Shown here: positions 26,025 through 34,591 of the stretch, piece after piece | Position numbering within the stretch: position 1 is the first letter of the stretch | Layout: each line of letters opens with the position of its first letter | Assembly (NCBI GenBank): GCA_947632555.1 | Contig: CANRPU010000001.1 | Location: 1 to 64,000, forward strand | Reading direction: 5' to 3' | DNA: 64,000 nt | Source: an uncultured Lachnospiraceae bacterium | GTDB lineage: Bacteria > Bacillota > Clostridia > Lachnospirales > Lachnospiraceae | Notes under the pieces: generated by a model | Told to the model about the DNA's origin: nothing | What the model saw: the letters and a program-made list of their open reading frames with translations, nothing else | Databases searched by the model: none | Made by a program: the position numbers and the translations under genes

Positions 26025-28490
26025 CTATTTCAGGGAAAAATCCGCGCTGTCCAAAGACAGATTAGGATTGTAATAAGGATCTCCATTCCTTAAAATGTCC
26101 GGCCACTTTTTTCTGAATATCTCCGCTTCTCTGTTAAAGCGGGCCACTTTTTCCGGCGTATCCTCCAGGCCTCTGGATTTGGACTCATAATGATACAGTT
26201 CCGCGTAGGGCGTATAAACTACCAGTTTCCCCAGCGCGCGTACTTTCAGACAGTAATCAATGTCATTGAAAGCCACCTGCAGCTCCTCGCTCAGGCCTCC
26301 GACCGCCTCAAAAACATCTTTCGGTGTCATCATGCAGGCAGCGGTTACCGCCGAATAATCCTGCGCGCAGGCAATACGGGCCTGATATCCCAGATCGAAG
26401 CGGGAAGCGCCGATAAAGGTATGTCCCGCCACTCCTCCGAAACCGATCACCACGCCCGCGTGCTGGATCGTATCGTCGGGATAGCAGAGTTTGACGCCCA
26501 CGGCGCCCACATCTTTCCGCAGGCAGTAACCCAGCATTTCCCACAGGGCATCCGGACTGATCAGTTCCGTGTCATTGTTCAGCAGGAGCAGATAGCTGCC
26601 CCTGGCCTGTGCCGCGCCGAAATTATTGATCCTGGAAAAATTAAATTCTCCGTCATAATAGACCACCCGCACCTTGTCACAGGCGGCCTCCATCGCTTTA
26701 TAACCCGCGAAAGTTTTCTCTTCCGTACTGTTGTTTTCAATAATGACAAATTCATAGTTGTCATACGTGGACTTGTCCAAAACAGACCGCACGCATTTTT
26801 GCAGATCTTCCAGATGATCTTTATTGGGGATCAATATGGAGATCAGCGGCTTTTCCTTCCAGCAGTAAACGGTATGATACATCCCGTAAAAACTCCCATG
26901 CTCCACCCGGACGGGGATTCCCAGTCTTGTGTAATGCTCTTCCAGAGCCCGCCTCCCGGCCTCAAACGCGTAGAGTTTGCTCTCCGGCCTTACCGCCGTG
27001 GAGTCAGGATGGCATCGCCAGTGATAAAGCACCTTGGGAATATGATGAATGTGCTCCGCCTTCTCCGCGCAGCGCAGGATCAGATCGTAGTCCTGCGCGC
27101 CGTCAAATTCCGCGCGCAGCCAGCGCGCGCTGTCCAGAAGCGTCTTTTTCACCACACACAGATGACAGATATAATTCACGCTGCGCAGCAGATCAGGATT
27201 AAAGTCCGGTTTGAAATTAGGTTCAAAATACTTCCGGCTCTCCATATCCACCTTGTCTTCATCTGTATAGATCATATCTATGCTTCTGTCGGCGTTCAGC
27301 GCCGCGGCGCATTCATACAGGGCTTCCGGCGGCAGTATATCGTCATGGTCCGCAAATACTACATACTCCCCCCGCGCCATGCGCAGCGCGCTGTTGGTAT
27401 TATCCGAGATCCCTTGATTGCTGTCCAGACGTACATAGCGTATCCTCTGATCCGAGCCGTAACGCGCCCTGATGAAATCACCCGCCTCATCTCCCGCGCC
27501 GTCCGCATCTCTGCCGCTTCCGTCCGCCAGACACAGTTCCCAGTTGGTATAGGTCTGGTCCACTACCGAATCCAGCATCTCCTTCAAATAACGCCGCGGT
27601 GTCCGGTAAAGGGGGATCACCACGGAAAACAACGGGGAATACGCCGGCTGTTCTTTACGCTGCCTTTCCAGCTCCTGCGCGCTTATCAGATGCCGCCTGC
27701 GCCATTCATGATACTGCTGTTCCGGTCTGCGCAGCAGCTTGGCCGCCGCCCGCCTCAGCGTCGCGCGGATGCCGTTCCGCTCATAGTATGCCCTGATCTT
27801 CCGCAGCAGTCCCGGCGCCGCGGCATGGGCCTTTGTCCTGCCCTCCTGGATCTTCTTTACAGAGGTTTCATACCGGCTTTCCGCCTTGCCGCTCCGCATA
27901 AAAAGCCGGATCTTTTTCAGTTCTTCCCCCTGTATGGTGATCTTAAATCCCGCTTTGTAATCTTCCGGCATCTCTTCATAGATGCTCATTACATCTTTAC
28001 GGTAATAGCGTTCTGTCTGTATCCGGATCTCCCGATCCTTTTCATCCGTTACCGAAAACTCCACCTGAGCAGCTGCCACGGCCCAGCCGCTGAGCGTGAT
28101 CCTGCCCTCCGCCGCATGCTCCGATTCCAGATAATAATCTATTTCACCCTGCATTTTTCGCAGCCGGGCAGTGGTAAAAACGGCCACGGTCTTTTCCGCC
28201 GTCCCGAGCGCGCATACGATCCGGAATCTGCGGGCCCTCTTCCAGTTCTCCGGCAGCGTTACCTCGCCAAAGATCTCCTCATTGATGTCCGCCACATAAT
28301 GGATATACTTCTGGCGCACCTCCAGACCGCTGTTGACGCGCTCCCGCAGGCACAGTTCTTCCTTATCCAGATAAACCTTCAGCGTGCGGTGATCCGGATT
28401 GTTTTCCCGATACCAGCCGCAGAACACCAGCGTGTTATCTTTCTCCTTATGAAACCGCAGCGTCATCAGCGTAAAATTATAATCCAGCAT
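26025..28490 (-). CDS. Two-domain family 2 glycosyltransferase with N-terminal extension (821 aa)
   Basis: A larger paralogue of the downstream enzyme, 24 bp away. An extra N-terminal region of about 250 residues is strand-rich and looks like repeated beta-sandwich modules (NTLVFCGWYRENNP, then ITLSGWAVAAAQVEFSVTD). Two GT-A domains follow: FSVVIPLYRTPRRYLKEML with ADHDDILPPEAL, then ISILIPNKDHLEDLQKCV with LNNDTELISPDALW. The shared GDPYYNPNLSL end is present. The extension may bind glycan or mediate complex formation. The large plus-strand ORF opposite it (794 aa) is a shadow. Confidence 0.88.
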   Translation of the reverse strand: MLDYNFTLMTLRFHKEKDNTLVFCGWYRENNPDHRTLKVYLDKEELCLRERVNSGLEVRQKYIHYVADINEEIFGEVTLPENWKRARRFRIVCALGTAEKTVAVFTTARLRKMQGEIDYYLESEHAAEGRITLSGWAVAAAQVEFSVTDEKDREIRIQTERYYRKDVMSIYEEMPEDYKAGFKITIQGEELKKIRLFMRSGKAESRYETSVKKIQEGRTKAHAAAPGLLRKIRAYYERNGIRATLRRAAAKLLRRPEQQYHEWRRRHLISAQELERQRKEQPAYSPLFSVVIPLYRTPRRYLKEMLDSVVDQTYTNWELCLADGSGRDADGAGDEAGDFIRARYGSDQRIRYVRLDSNQGISDNTNSALRMARGEYVVFADHDDILPPEALYECAAALNADRSIDMIYTDEDKVDMESRKYFEPNFKPDFNPDLLRSVNYICHLCVVKKTLLDSARWLRAEFDGAQDYDLILRCAEKAEHIHHIPKVLYHWRCHPDSTAVRPESKLYAFEAGRRALEEHYTRLGIPVRVEHGSFYGMYHTVYCWKEKPLISILIPNKDHLEDLQKCVRSVLDKSTYDNYEFVIIENNSTEEKTFAGYKAMEAACDKVRVVYYDGEFNFSRINNFGAAQARGSYLLLLNNDTELISPDALWEMLGYCLRKDVGAVGVKLCYPDDTIQHAGVVIGFGGVAGHTFIGASRFDLGYQARIACAQDYSAVTAACMMTPKDVFEAVGGLSEELQVAFNDIDYCLKVRALGKLVVYTPYAELYHYESKSRGLEDTPEKVARFNREAEIFRKKWPDILRNGDPYYNPNLSLDSADFSLK

Positions 28491-28551
28491 ACAAGCCCCC
28501 GTTTTTTATGCGTTCCAGGCATTCATCCTATGGTTTTTCACAATCATAATC

Positions 28552-28560
28552 ATTATACCA
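28552..28560 (-). promoter_or_regulatory. Extended -10 promoter for the glycosyltransferase pair
   Basis: Minus-strand TGGTATAAT, an extended -10 element with no convincing -35 hexamer, about 60 bp before the 821-aa gene. Confidence 0.5.
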
Positions 28561-28590
28561 AAAGAATCCTGTAATTCCTATCCTTTTTTA

Positions 28591-30288
28591 TCATAATCCC
28601 GCCAGCGTATCAAAAATACCGGTGACATCCAGCCTGCCGTATCCCCACTCCCGATTGGGATAGATCATTTCGCTGCTGCGCGACGCTCCGCGGATAAAAT
28701 ATCCCTTTACCGCCTGGTCCTGCACCAGAGGATAATTCTGCTGTACCACCGCCCACTGAAAAAACTGCGCTACGGCGCCCGCCGTCAGCGCCGCGGACAG
28801 ACTGGTGCCCGTGCGCCTTCCCAGCGCGGTGGAAACCTGTACGCCGGGCGCCGCCAGATCCGGCTTGACCAGTCCGTTGGCCAGAAAACCTCTTCCTGAT
28901 TCCGCGTAGAAACTGTTGTTTACATCGTTGTAGGCAGACACGGTGATGGGATTCTCCGCGATGCCCGGATCCGTCAGAGTAGTATAGGGGCTGGCATTGA
29001 GAAAATACGTGTCGCTGCTTAAAAACTGCGTAATGGGCAGCCACATATGGAATCTGCCGCTGCCGCCGCTCTTTGAGGCGTACACCCGTACCGTCCACAC
29101 CCCGGGAGTGGGGTCCGCGAAGCGGAACGCCACCAGCTCATCTCCCGAGCCGGGTTCCACCAATACGCTGTCAATGGTAACTTTCGCCCGCTCATAAACA
29201 AAGCCAAAGGTCTGGCTCTGGCCTGTTCCCAGCCTGAAACGGGGAATGGTTTCTCCGCCCGGCGTTCTTAAGGCAACCGTCAGCACATCCGGTCCGTTTC
29301 CCCACAATTCCAGCAAAAAGCCCTTCTCATTTTCTCCTACGCGTATTTCCACATCCGTATAGGCATCCCCGGTTTCCGTTCTTTCCCCCGGCACAGGCGC
29401 GCTGAAATGATGTCCCGCGTTTCCTTCGTTACCGCCACAGATCACAATGCCTCTGCTGCGCACATTTGCCAGATCATTGACATAGCGGGCCAGGCTGGAG
29501 CCCGTGGTATGATTGCCCAGATTGGTGCCGATCCCCAGACAGATTACTACCGGCCGCCTGAACGTGACCGCAAAGGATTCCGCGAACTTGACCCCCAGCA
29601 TGATATCCGCTTCCGAATAAGCCGGTACCCCTTCCGGCAGGAGATAAAAATTCCGGAGATGTTTCTTGGCCTGCCGCAGCTTCACTACCACAATATCGGC
29701 TTCCGGCGCGGCCCCTCTGAAACTGCGTCCTCCGTCCACGATACTTCCTGCCGCCGCGCTGGCAATTTCCGTTCCATGCCCGATCTCATCATAGGAAGGC
29801 AGCGCCTCATAAGGATTTTCCTCCCGCAGCGCCGCGTTGATATCCTCTCTGGTAAATAAGGTACCGTATCCGTATCCCTCCGGCGGTTCTCCCGTGTTCA
29901 GGTTCTGATCCCACAGAGCCAGGATCCGGGTATTGCCCGCCGTGTTTAAAAATTCCTCCATGGCAAAGCGGATGCCCGTATCCACAAACGCCAGCACCAC
30001 TCCGTTTCCCTTCAGGGACAGGGGCGGGCCCTGCGCCTGCAAGATTCCCGAACTGCCCAGCGCCGCTTCCGTAAAATCCTGCGCCATCAGACCGAATACT
30101 TTCGGCAGATAACCGTATACATAGAGCAGCCCTTCCTCTTCCGCCATACTTCTGTAGTCGATGGAGATCACGCTGAAGCGCCCGTCCACATCAATCCCGC
30201 AGTATTCCCGATTTTCCGGTTCTCCCATCAGGGCTCCCGTTATCAGTTCCGCGTAGTCTTCCGATTCAAATTGTTCCCTGCAATCCAT
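28591..30288 (-). CDS. S8 subtilisin-like protease, Csp-like
   Basis: A 565-residue serine protease of the clostridial Csp-like group. The catalytic triad appears intact: Asp in VVLAFVDTGIRFAMEEF, His in DEIGHGTEIASAAAGS and Ser in RTGTSLSAALTAGA. An insertion of about 200 residues between His and Ser matches the jelly-roll domain found in CspB/CspC proteins. No signal peptide is seen. Csp proteases act in spore germination, where they process SleC, but many Lachnospiraceae paralogues have no known role. The start has no good ribosome binding site and follows the clpX terminator closely. Confidence 0.85.
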   Translation of the reverse strand: MDCREQFESEDYAELITGALMGEPENREYCGIDVDGRFSVISIDYRSMAEEEGLLYVYGYLPKVFGLMAQDFTEAALGSSGILQAQGPPLSLKGNGVVLAFVDTGIRFAMEEFLNTAGNTRILALWDQNLNTGEPPEGYGYGTLFTREDINAALREENPYEALPSYDEIGHGTEIASAAAGSIVDGGRSFRGAAPEADIVVVKLRQAKKHLRNFYLLPEGVPAYSEADIMLGVKFAESFAVTFRRPVVICLGIGTNLGNHTTGSSLARYVNDLANVRSRGIVICGGNEGNAGHHFSAPVPGERTETGDAYTDVEIRVGENEKGFLLELWGNGPDVLTVALRTPGGETIPRFRLGTGQSQTFGFVYERAKVTIDSVLVEPGSGDELVAFRFADPTPGVWTVRVYASKSGGSGRFHMWLPITQFLSSDTYFLNASPYTTLTDPGIAENPITVSAYNDVNNSFYAESGRGFLANGLVKPDLAAPGVQVSTALGRRTGTSLSAALTAGAVAQFFQWAVVQQNYPLVQDQAVKGYFIRGASRSSEMIYPNREWGYGRLDVTGIFDTLAGL

Positions 30289-30294
30289 CTTGAT

Positions 30295-30333
30295 AAAAAA
30301 GGAAGCAATCCACGATATCCGTTTCCTGCTTCC
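30295..30333 (-). terminator. Terminator after clpX
   Basis: GGAAGCA/TGCTTCC stem followed by six T residues on the minus strand. It overlaps the region where the S8 protease gene's leader would be. Confidence 0.8.
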
Positions 30334-30368
30334 TGCGTTTTTTATTATACTATGCGCTTTTCCCGTTT

Positions 30369-31862
30369 CTATTCCTGTACAGCGGCTCTGTTCACCGGAG
30401 GCAGCAGAGGCGTTTCCCGCTCCTTGACCTGGCTGTCCCGGATTTCGATCACCGGCCCGCCGGTGCCCTCTATATATTCCCTGGTGATCGTCACTCTGCC
30501 GATATTGTCATCCTTCGGGATCTCATACATGATATCCAGCATAAATTCTTCTATGATGGACCGCAGCGCCCTGGCTCCCGTTTCCCGCTCCATTGCCTTT
30601 TCGGCGATCGCCTCCAGCGCCTCATCCGTGAACTCCAGCTTGACCTCATCCAGCTCCAAAAGTTTCTGATACTGCTTCAGGATCGCGTTTTTAGGCTCTT
30701 TTAACACCTTGACCATCATTTCCTTTGTCAGCCCTTCCAACGTGAAAATGATAGGCAGACGTCCGATAAATTCAGGAATCATGCCGAATTTTTTAATATC
30801 TTCCACCGTCACTTTGGCCAGCAGATTCTTTTCTTTGTCAAAGCGATCCTTCAGCTGCGCGTTGAATCCCATGGAACTCTGCTTTGTCAGCCTTTCCTTG
30901 ATGATCTCTTCCAGATCCGGGAACGCGCCGCCGCAGATAAACAGGATATTGCGGGTATTAATGGTGGCCAGAGGCACCATGGCATTCTTGCTGTTGGCGC
31001 CTACGGGCACCTCTACTTCCGCTCCCTCCAACAGTTTCAGCATACCCTGCTGTACGGATTCTCCGCTCACATCTCTGGAGGTAGTATTCTTTTTCTTGGC
31101 GATCTTGTCGATCTCATCAATGAAAATAATGCCTCTTTCCGCTTTCTCCACGTCATTGTCCGCCGCTGCCAGAAGCTTGGATACTACGCTTTCAATATCG
31201 TCACCTATGTATCCCGCTTCTGTCAGAGAAGTGGCATCCGCTATAGCCAGCGGCACGTCCAGCAGTCTTGCCAGCGTCTTCACCAGATAGGTCTTGCCGC
31301 AGCCGGTGGGACCGATCATGAGCATATTGGATTTTTCAATCTCTATCTCATCCATGGTCCCTGTGGCTACTCTTTTATAGTGGTTGTAAACCGCCACCGA
31401 AATCACTTTTTTGGCATGCTCCTGCCCCACCACGTACTCGTCCAGGCTGGCCTTTATCTTATGCGGAGCAGGGATATTCCTGATATCCAGCGCCGGTTCT
31501 TTGGCATCGGCCTCTTTTTTCTTTTTCAGCTTCTGCTTGTTGGGAATGCCGCCTTCCCCCTGGAGATCCGCGATATTCACAAAGCGGATATTCGGAAAGC
31601 CCTTCTCCCCGCCATTGTTAAGATCCTGCGTAAAAGCCGGGTTGTTCAGCATGCCCTGATAATCGAACTGGCTGACCGTATCCATGGTCTTGTGCATACA
31701 GTCGTTGCAGACCGAAATATTGTTGGGCAGCCTGAACATCTTGCCGGTTTTGCTCTCCGGCCTGCGGCAGATAAAACAAACATCCTCATACTCTGGTTTT
31801 TTATCTTTATCTTTATCGTTTTCTTCTTTGTCTTCTGTATCGCGATCGTCGTATTCCGCCAT
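30369..31862 (-). CDS. clpX: ATP-dependent protease ATPase subunit ClpX, long form
   Basis: AAA+ unfoldase that feeds ClpP. The N-terminal zinc-binding domain has CFICRRPES and VCNDCMHK. Walker A is GPTGCGKTYLVKTLA and Walker B is GIIFIDEIDKIAKKKN. RDVSGESVQQGMLKLLEG and the C-terminal sensor region are also present. At 497 residues it is longer than the usual 410-430, because of a linker of about 60 residues with a Lys-rich stretch and an acidic, Asp/Lys-rich N-terminus. ATG 31862 is preferred (GGGAG spaced correctly). No clpP or tig lies nearby, so this may be a second, diverged ClpX. Confidence 0.93.
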   Translation of the reverse strand: MAEYDDRDTEDKEENDKDKDKKPEYEDVCFICRRPESKTGKMFRLPNNISVCNDCMHKTMDTVSQFDYQGMLNNPAFTQDLNNGGEKGFPNIRFVNIADLQGEGGIPNKQKLKKKKEADAKEPALDIRNIPAPHKIKASLDEYVVGQEHAKKVISVAVYNHYKRVATGTMDEIEIEKSNMLMIGPTGCGKTYLVKTLARLLDVPLAIADATSLTEAGYIGDDIESVVSKLLAAADNDVEKAERGIIFIDEIDKIAKKKNTTSRDVSGESVQQGMLKLLEGAEVEVPVGANSKNAMVPLATINTRNILFICGGAFPDLEEIIKERLTKQSSMGFNAQLKDRFDKEKNLLAKVTVEDIKKFGMIPEFIGRLPIIFTLEGLTKEMMVKVLKEPKNAILKQYQKLLELDEVKLEFTDEALEAIAEKAMERETGARALRSIIEEFMLDIMYEIPKDDNIGRVTITREYIEGTGGPVIEIRDSQVKERETPLLPPVNRAAVQE

Positions 31863-31901
31863 AATTTTCTCCCTCATTTCCTTTCGGCTTCAGCCACTCT
31901 C

Positions 31902-31930
31902 ATTATAGCGGATACCGGCGTTCTATACAA
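31902..31930 (-). promoter_or_regulatory. Sigma-A promoter for clpX
   Basis: TTGTAT, 17-bp spacer, TATAAT on the minus strand, about 40 bp before ATG 31862. Confidence 0.75.
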
Positions 31931-31979
31931 GTGAAGTTTTTCTAAACAGTGCTGGAAATTACTGTTATAAAGTACGTTT

Positions 31980-33368
31980 TTAAGGCCTGCTGCCCAGCTC
32001 CACCGTCAGGGTGTTCTCTTTCCATTCGCCGTTTTCAATCCGCATGACCAATATCTCCACGGTTTCTCCGGCCTTATAATACTCCAGCGTTTCTCTTAGA
32101 TCCTCTTCAGAGTAGAGCCGGATCCCATCAAATTTGGTGATGATATCTCCCTGCAGCATACCGCCTTTTGCCGCCGGGGTTCCCTCGTCGATGCCGGACA
32201 CATAGACGCCCTGAGGCATTCCATATATCTCAGCGGCCTGCGCCGTTACGGACTGGGGAATGATCCCAAGATAACCCATGCTGTCTTCGTCTACTCTATC
32301 TCTTGTTTCCCGTAACATCAGATCTTCCAGAATAGGCTGCGCGGCCGAGATCGGGATCGCGTATCCCACGCCGTCCACCAGCGTACCGCCGATCTTGTTG
32401 GAGTTGATGCCGATCACCTCACCGCGTACATTCAGCAGCGCGCCGCCGGAGTTGCCCGGATTGATGGCCGCGTCGGTCTGAATAAAAGTGCCTGTGGAGC
32501 CGTCTTCCAGTTCCACCTCCCGATTCAGGGCGCTGATCCAGCCGCCGGTCATAGACTGTCCGTATCCCAGCGCGTTGCCGATGGCAACAACCGGTTCTCC
32601 CACTTTCAGGCTGTCGGAATCTCCCAGTCTGGCAATGGTAATGGCCGCTCTGGTGCTCATATCCAGCTTGTCAAAAGGAACCGCGATAACCGCCAGATCC
32701 ATATCCGGATCGCTGCCCTTCACAGTGGCTTCCGCTTCCGTATTGTCAATAAAGTGTACCGTCAGTTCCTCCGCCCCTTCTATCACGTGATAGTTGGTGG
32801 CGATCAGAAGTTCGGTATCGTTCTGTCCCACAATAATGCCGGAACCGCTGCCGCCTCCCTGTCTTTCCACTATCTGGCCGAAATAATAGTACTGCTCGGT
32901 CTGCGTGTTCACAATGGATACCATGGCCGGCATGACTTCTTCCACCATGGCAGACATATCGGCCGTTCCGCCCATATCGGAGATATTGATCACAGGAGCG
33001 GTGGAGATGCCGCTGTTACTGTCCGCGTAGTCCGCATTGGCACTTCCTTCATTTTTGCCGTTATCGGAATTGGACGAATTTCCTGCCGCGGGCGGTTTCT
33101 GCGTATGATCGCCCTCCGCTATATTATAGGTTGCTTCCAGTTTTTCCAGCAGCCCCGTGCTCTCACCCACCGCATAGAGGCCTGCCCCCGCGCAGAGGCC
33201 AAAGCTCAGTCCCACACAGGCTCCCGCCAGTATTTTCCTGCAGAAACGTCCAAATCCGCCCTTTTTCTTTTTATTCTTCCCGGGCTGCACATATACAGGC
33301 GGCTGTCCCTCGGTTCCGGGCACCTGGTAATAGCTTCCGCTGTTTGGATTTTCATTTTCATACATCAT
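31980..33368 (-). CDS. HtrA/DegP-like membrane-anchored serine protease
   Basis: Envelope quality-control protease. A short cytoplasmic region with a Lys-rich stop (KNKKKKGGFGRF) precedes one membrane helix (about residues 45-70). A low-complexity Ser/Asn linker and the trypsin-like domain follow: His in TNYHVIEGAEEL, Asp in DMDLAVIAVPF, Ser in NPGNSGGALLNVRGE. A single PDZ domain occupies about residues 365-455. 462 residues fits Firmicute HtrA proteins. It stands alone and may be induced by envelope stress, though no operator was identified. Confidence 0.92.
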   Translation of the reverse strand: MMYENENPNSGSYYQVPGTEGQPPVYVQPGKNKKKKGGFGRFCRKILAGACVGLSFGLCAGAGLYAVGESTGLLEKLEATYNIAEGDHTQKPPAAGNSSNSDNGKNEGSANADYADSNSGISTAPVINISDMGGTADMSAMVEEVMPAMVSIVNTQTEQYYYFGQIVERQGGGSGSGIIVGQNDTELLIATNYHVIEGAEELTVHFIDNTEAEATVKGSDPDMDLAVIAVPFDKLDMSTRAAITIARLGDSDSLKVGEPVVAIGNALGYGQSMTGGWISALNREVELEDGSTGTFIQTDAAINPGNSGGALLNVRGEVIGINSNKIGGTLVDGVGYAIPISAAQPILEDLMLRETRDRVDEDSMGYLGIIPQSVTAQAAEIYGMPQGVYVSGIDEGTPAAKGGMLQGDIITKFDGIRLYSEEDLRETLEYYKAGETVEILVMRIENGEWKENTLTVELGSRP

Positions 33369-33502
33369 ACATTACCTCTTTTCTCTTGCTTGATAAGGTC
33401 AGTATATTTTGTATTTGTGTCTTTTCTGTGATGAAAATATGTGGTTTTTGTTAAAAGGTTCTCATCTTTTTATTAAAGAGGCGGAGGAATCTCTTTTCAT
33501 CT

Positions 33503-34555
33503 TCACTCCTCAAAAAACGCGTCGTACTCTTCTGTCAGGTACAGTTCTTTTTCTTTCTCCGTATGTTCCTCGCAGTTTTCTTTTGTCAAACGGTGATCCC
33601 CCTGCTGTATCCACTGTAAGATCCAGGAATTTACCTTTGCGCTATAGTGCAGAAAATCCTTATAATTGTCCAGATCAAAAATCAAATCCGGATCATCATA
33701 GAAGCAGTAAAGCTCTACGTTATCATACTGCAGCAGCAGATCAGCCGCCAGTTTCTCGGCCTCTATCTGCGCCGAGATCCTGCCGTTTTGATAGCACATA
33801 TCCCAGTAGCACACGCTGTATGGCGTAAAAAACAGGTAAAACCGCGTATCCGGATGCTGCTCTATCACCGGGCACACGTTTTGGCGGACATTTTCCTCCA
33901 CCACTCTTTTTTCTTCTTCCGTCAGACCGCTGTCCGGCGCGGCGCTGTCCCGTCGGGCATAACTGCTTTCCACTGCTTCCCGCCCTGTCGTTCTCTCCCA
34001 GGCAGAGTATTCGTCAAAAGTTGTAGGCGCGGTCCCCTGCAGGGTCATGGCCAGATTGTTCATCACGCCGTGATACATGATCTCTTTGTTCCATACATAC
34101 GATACATCGTTAAACGGATTGTCATCATATAAATAGGATGGATACTCCTCATAATTCTGAAAATCCGGCCTTTGAATCAGATTGGTCCCATCCAGCCCCC
34201 ACAATACCGCTTTAATCCCGTCATGATGCCGGAACGCCCGCTGCAGGCTCTCGGAAATTTCCCGATAACCCGCCCCGGAATACGGCAGCTTAACAGCGTT
34301 ACAGTCAAACAGTTCATTAAATTCCGAGGTTTTAAAATTCTGTGTCATGGATGTGCCGGTAATAATGGCATCATAGTCAAAATGCCGGCTGATGCCGTCA
34401 TTTATATAACGCTCCTCATACAGACGATAAGAAATGCCCGCAAGCGGCGCGTGAAAATGAAAATACGGATCCACCACCACAGTCACGCCAGCGAACACAG
34501 CCATGCACAGCAACAACCATAAAATTGTACGGATAAACCACTTTTTTTCTTTCAT
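33503..34555 (-). CDS. SGNH/AlgX-like acyl-transfer partner protein
   Basis: A 350-residue protein with one N-terminal membrane helix (WFIRTILWLLLCMAVFAGVTVVV) and an extracytoplasmic domain. GTSMTQNF near residue 65 looks like the SGNH block I Ser motif, and KDFLHYSAKVN near residue 300 like the terminal DxxH motif. This pattern matches AlgJ/AlgX/DltD-type proteins that move acyl groups delivered by an MBOAT. The next gene upstream in transcription is an MBOAT, 36 bp away. Its C-terminus ends in a strongly acidic tail. A role in O-acylating the local glycan is inferred. Confidence 0.75.
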   Translation of the reverse strand: MKEKKWFIRTILWLLLCMAVFAGVTVVVDPYFHFHAPLAGISYRLYEERYINDGISRHFDYDAIITGTSMTQNFKTSEFNELFDCNAVKLPYSGAGYREISESLQRAFRHHDGIKAVLWGLDGTNLIQRPDFQNYEEYPSYLYDDNPFNDVSYVWNKEIMYHGVMNNLAMTLQGTAPTTFDEYSAWERTTGREAVESSYARRDSAAPDSGLTEEEKRVVEENVRQNVCPVIEQHPDTRFYLFFTPYSVCYWDMCYQNGRISAQIEAEKLAADLLLQYDNVELYCFYDDPDLIFDLDNYKDFLHYSAKVNSWILQWIQQGDHRLTKENCEEHTEKEKELYLTEEYDAFFEE

Positions 34556-34591
34556 CTCTATCTCCGTTCCGAAATACGGCAGCCGTTTTTA

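Noticed and set aside
26190-28574. 794-aa plus-strand ORF opposite the 821-aa glycosyltransferase
   Set aside because: It mirrors a clearly recognisable glycosyltransferase in the opposite frame, has no domain motif and a biased composition; it is a shadow ORF.
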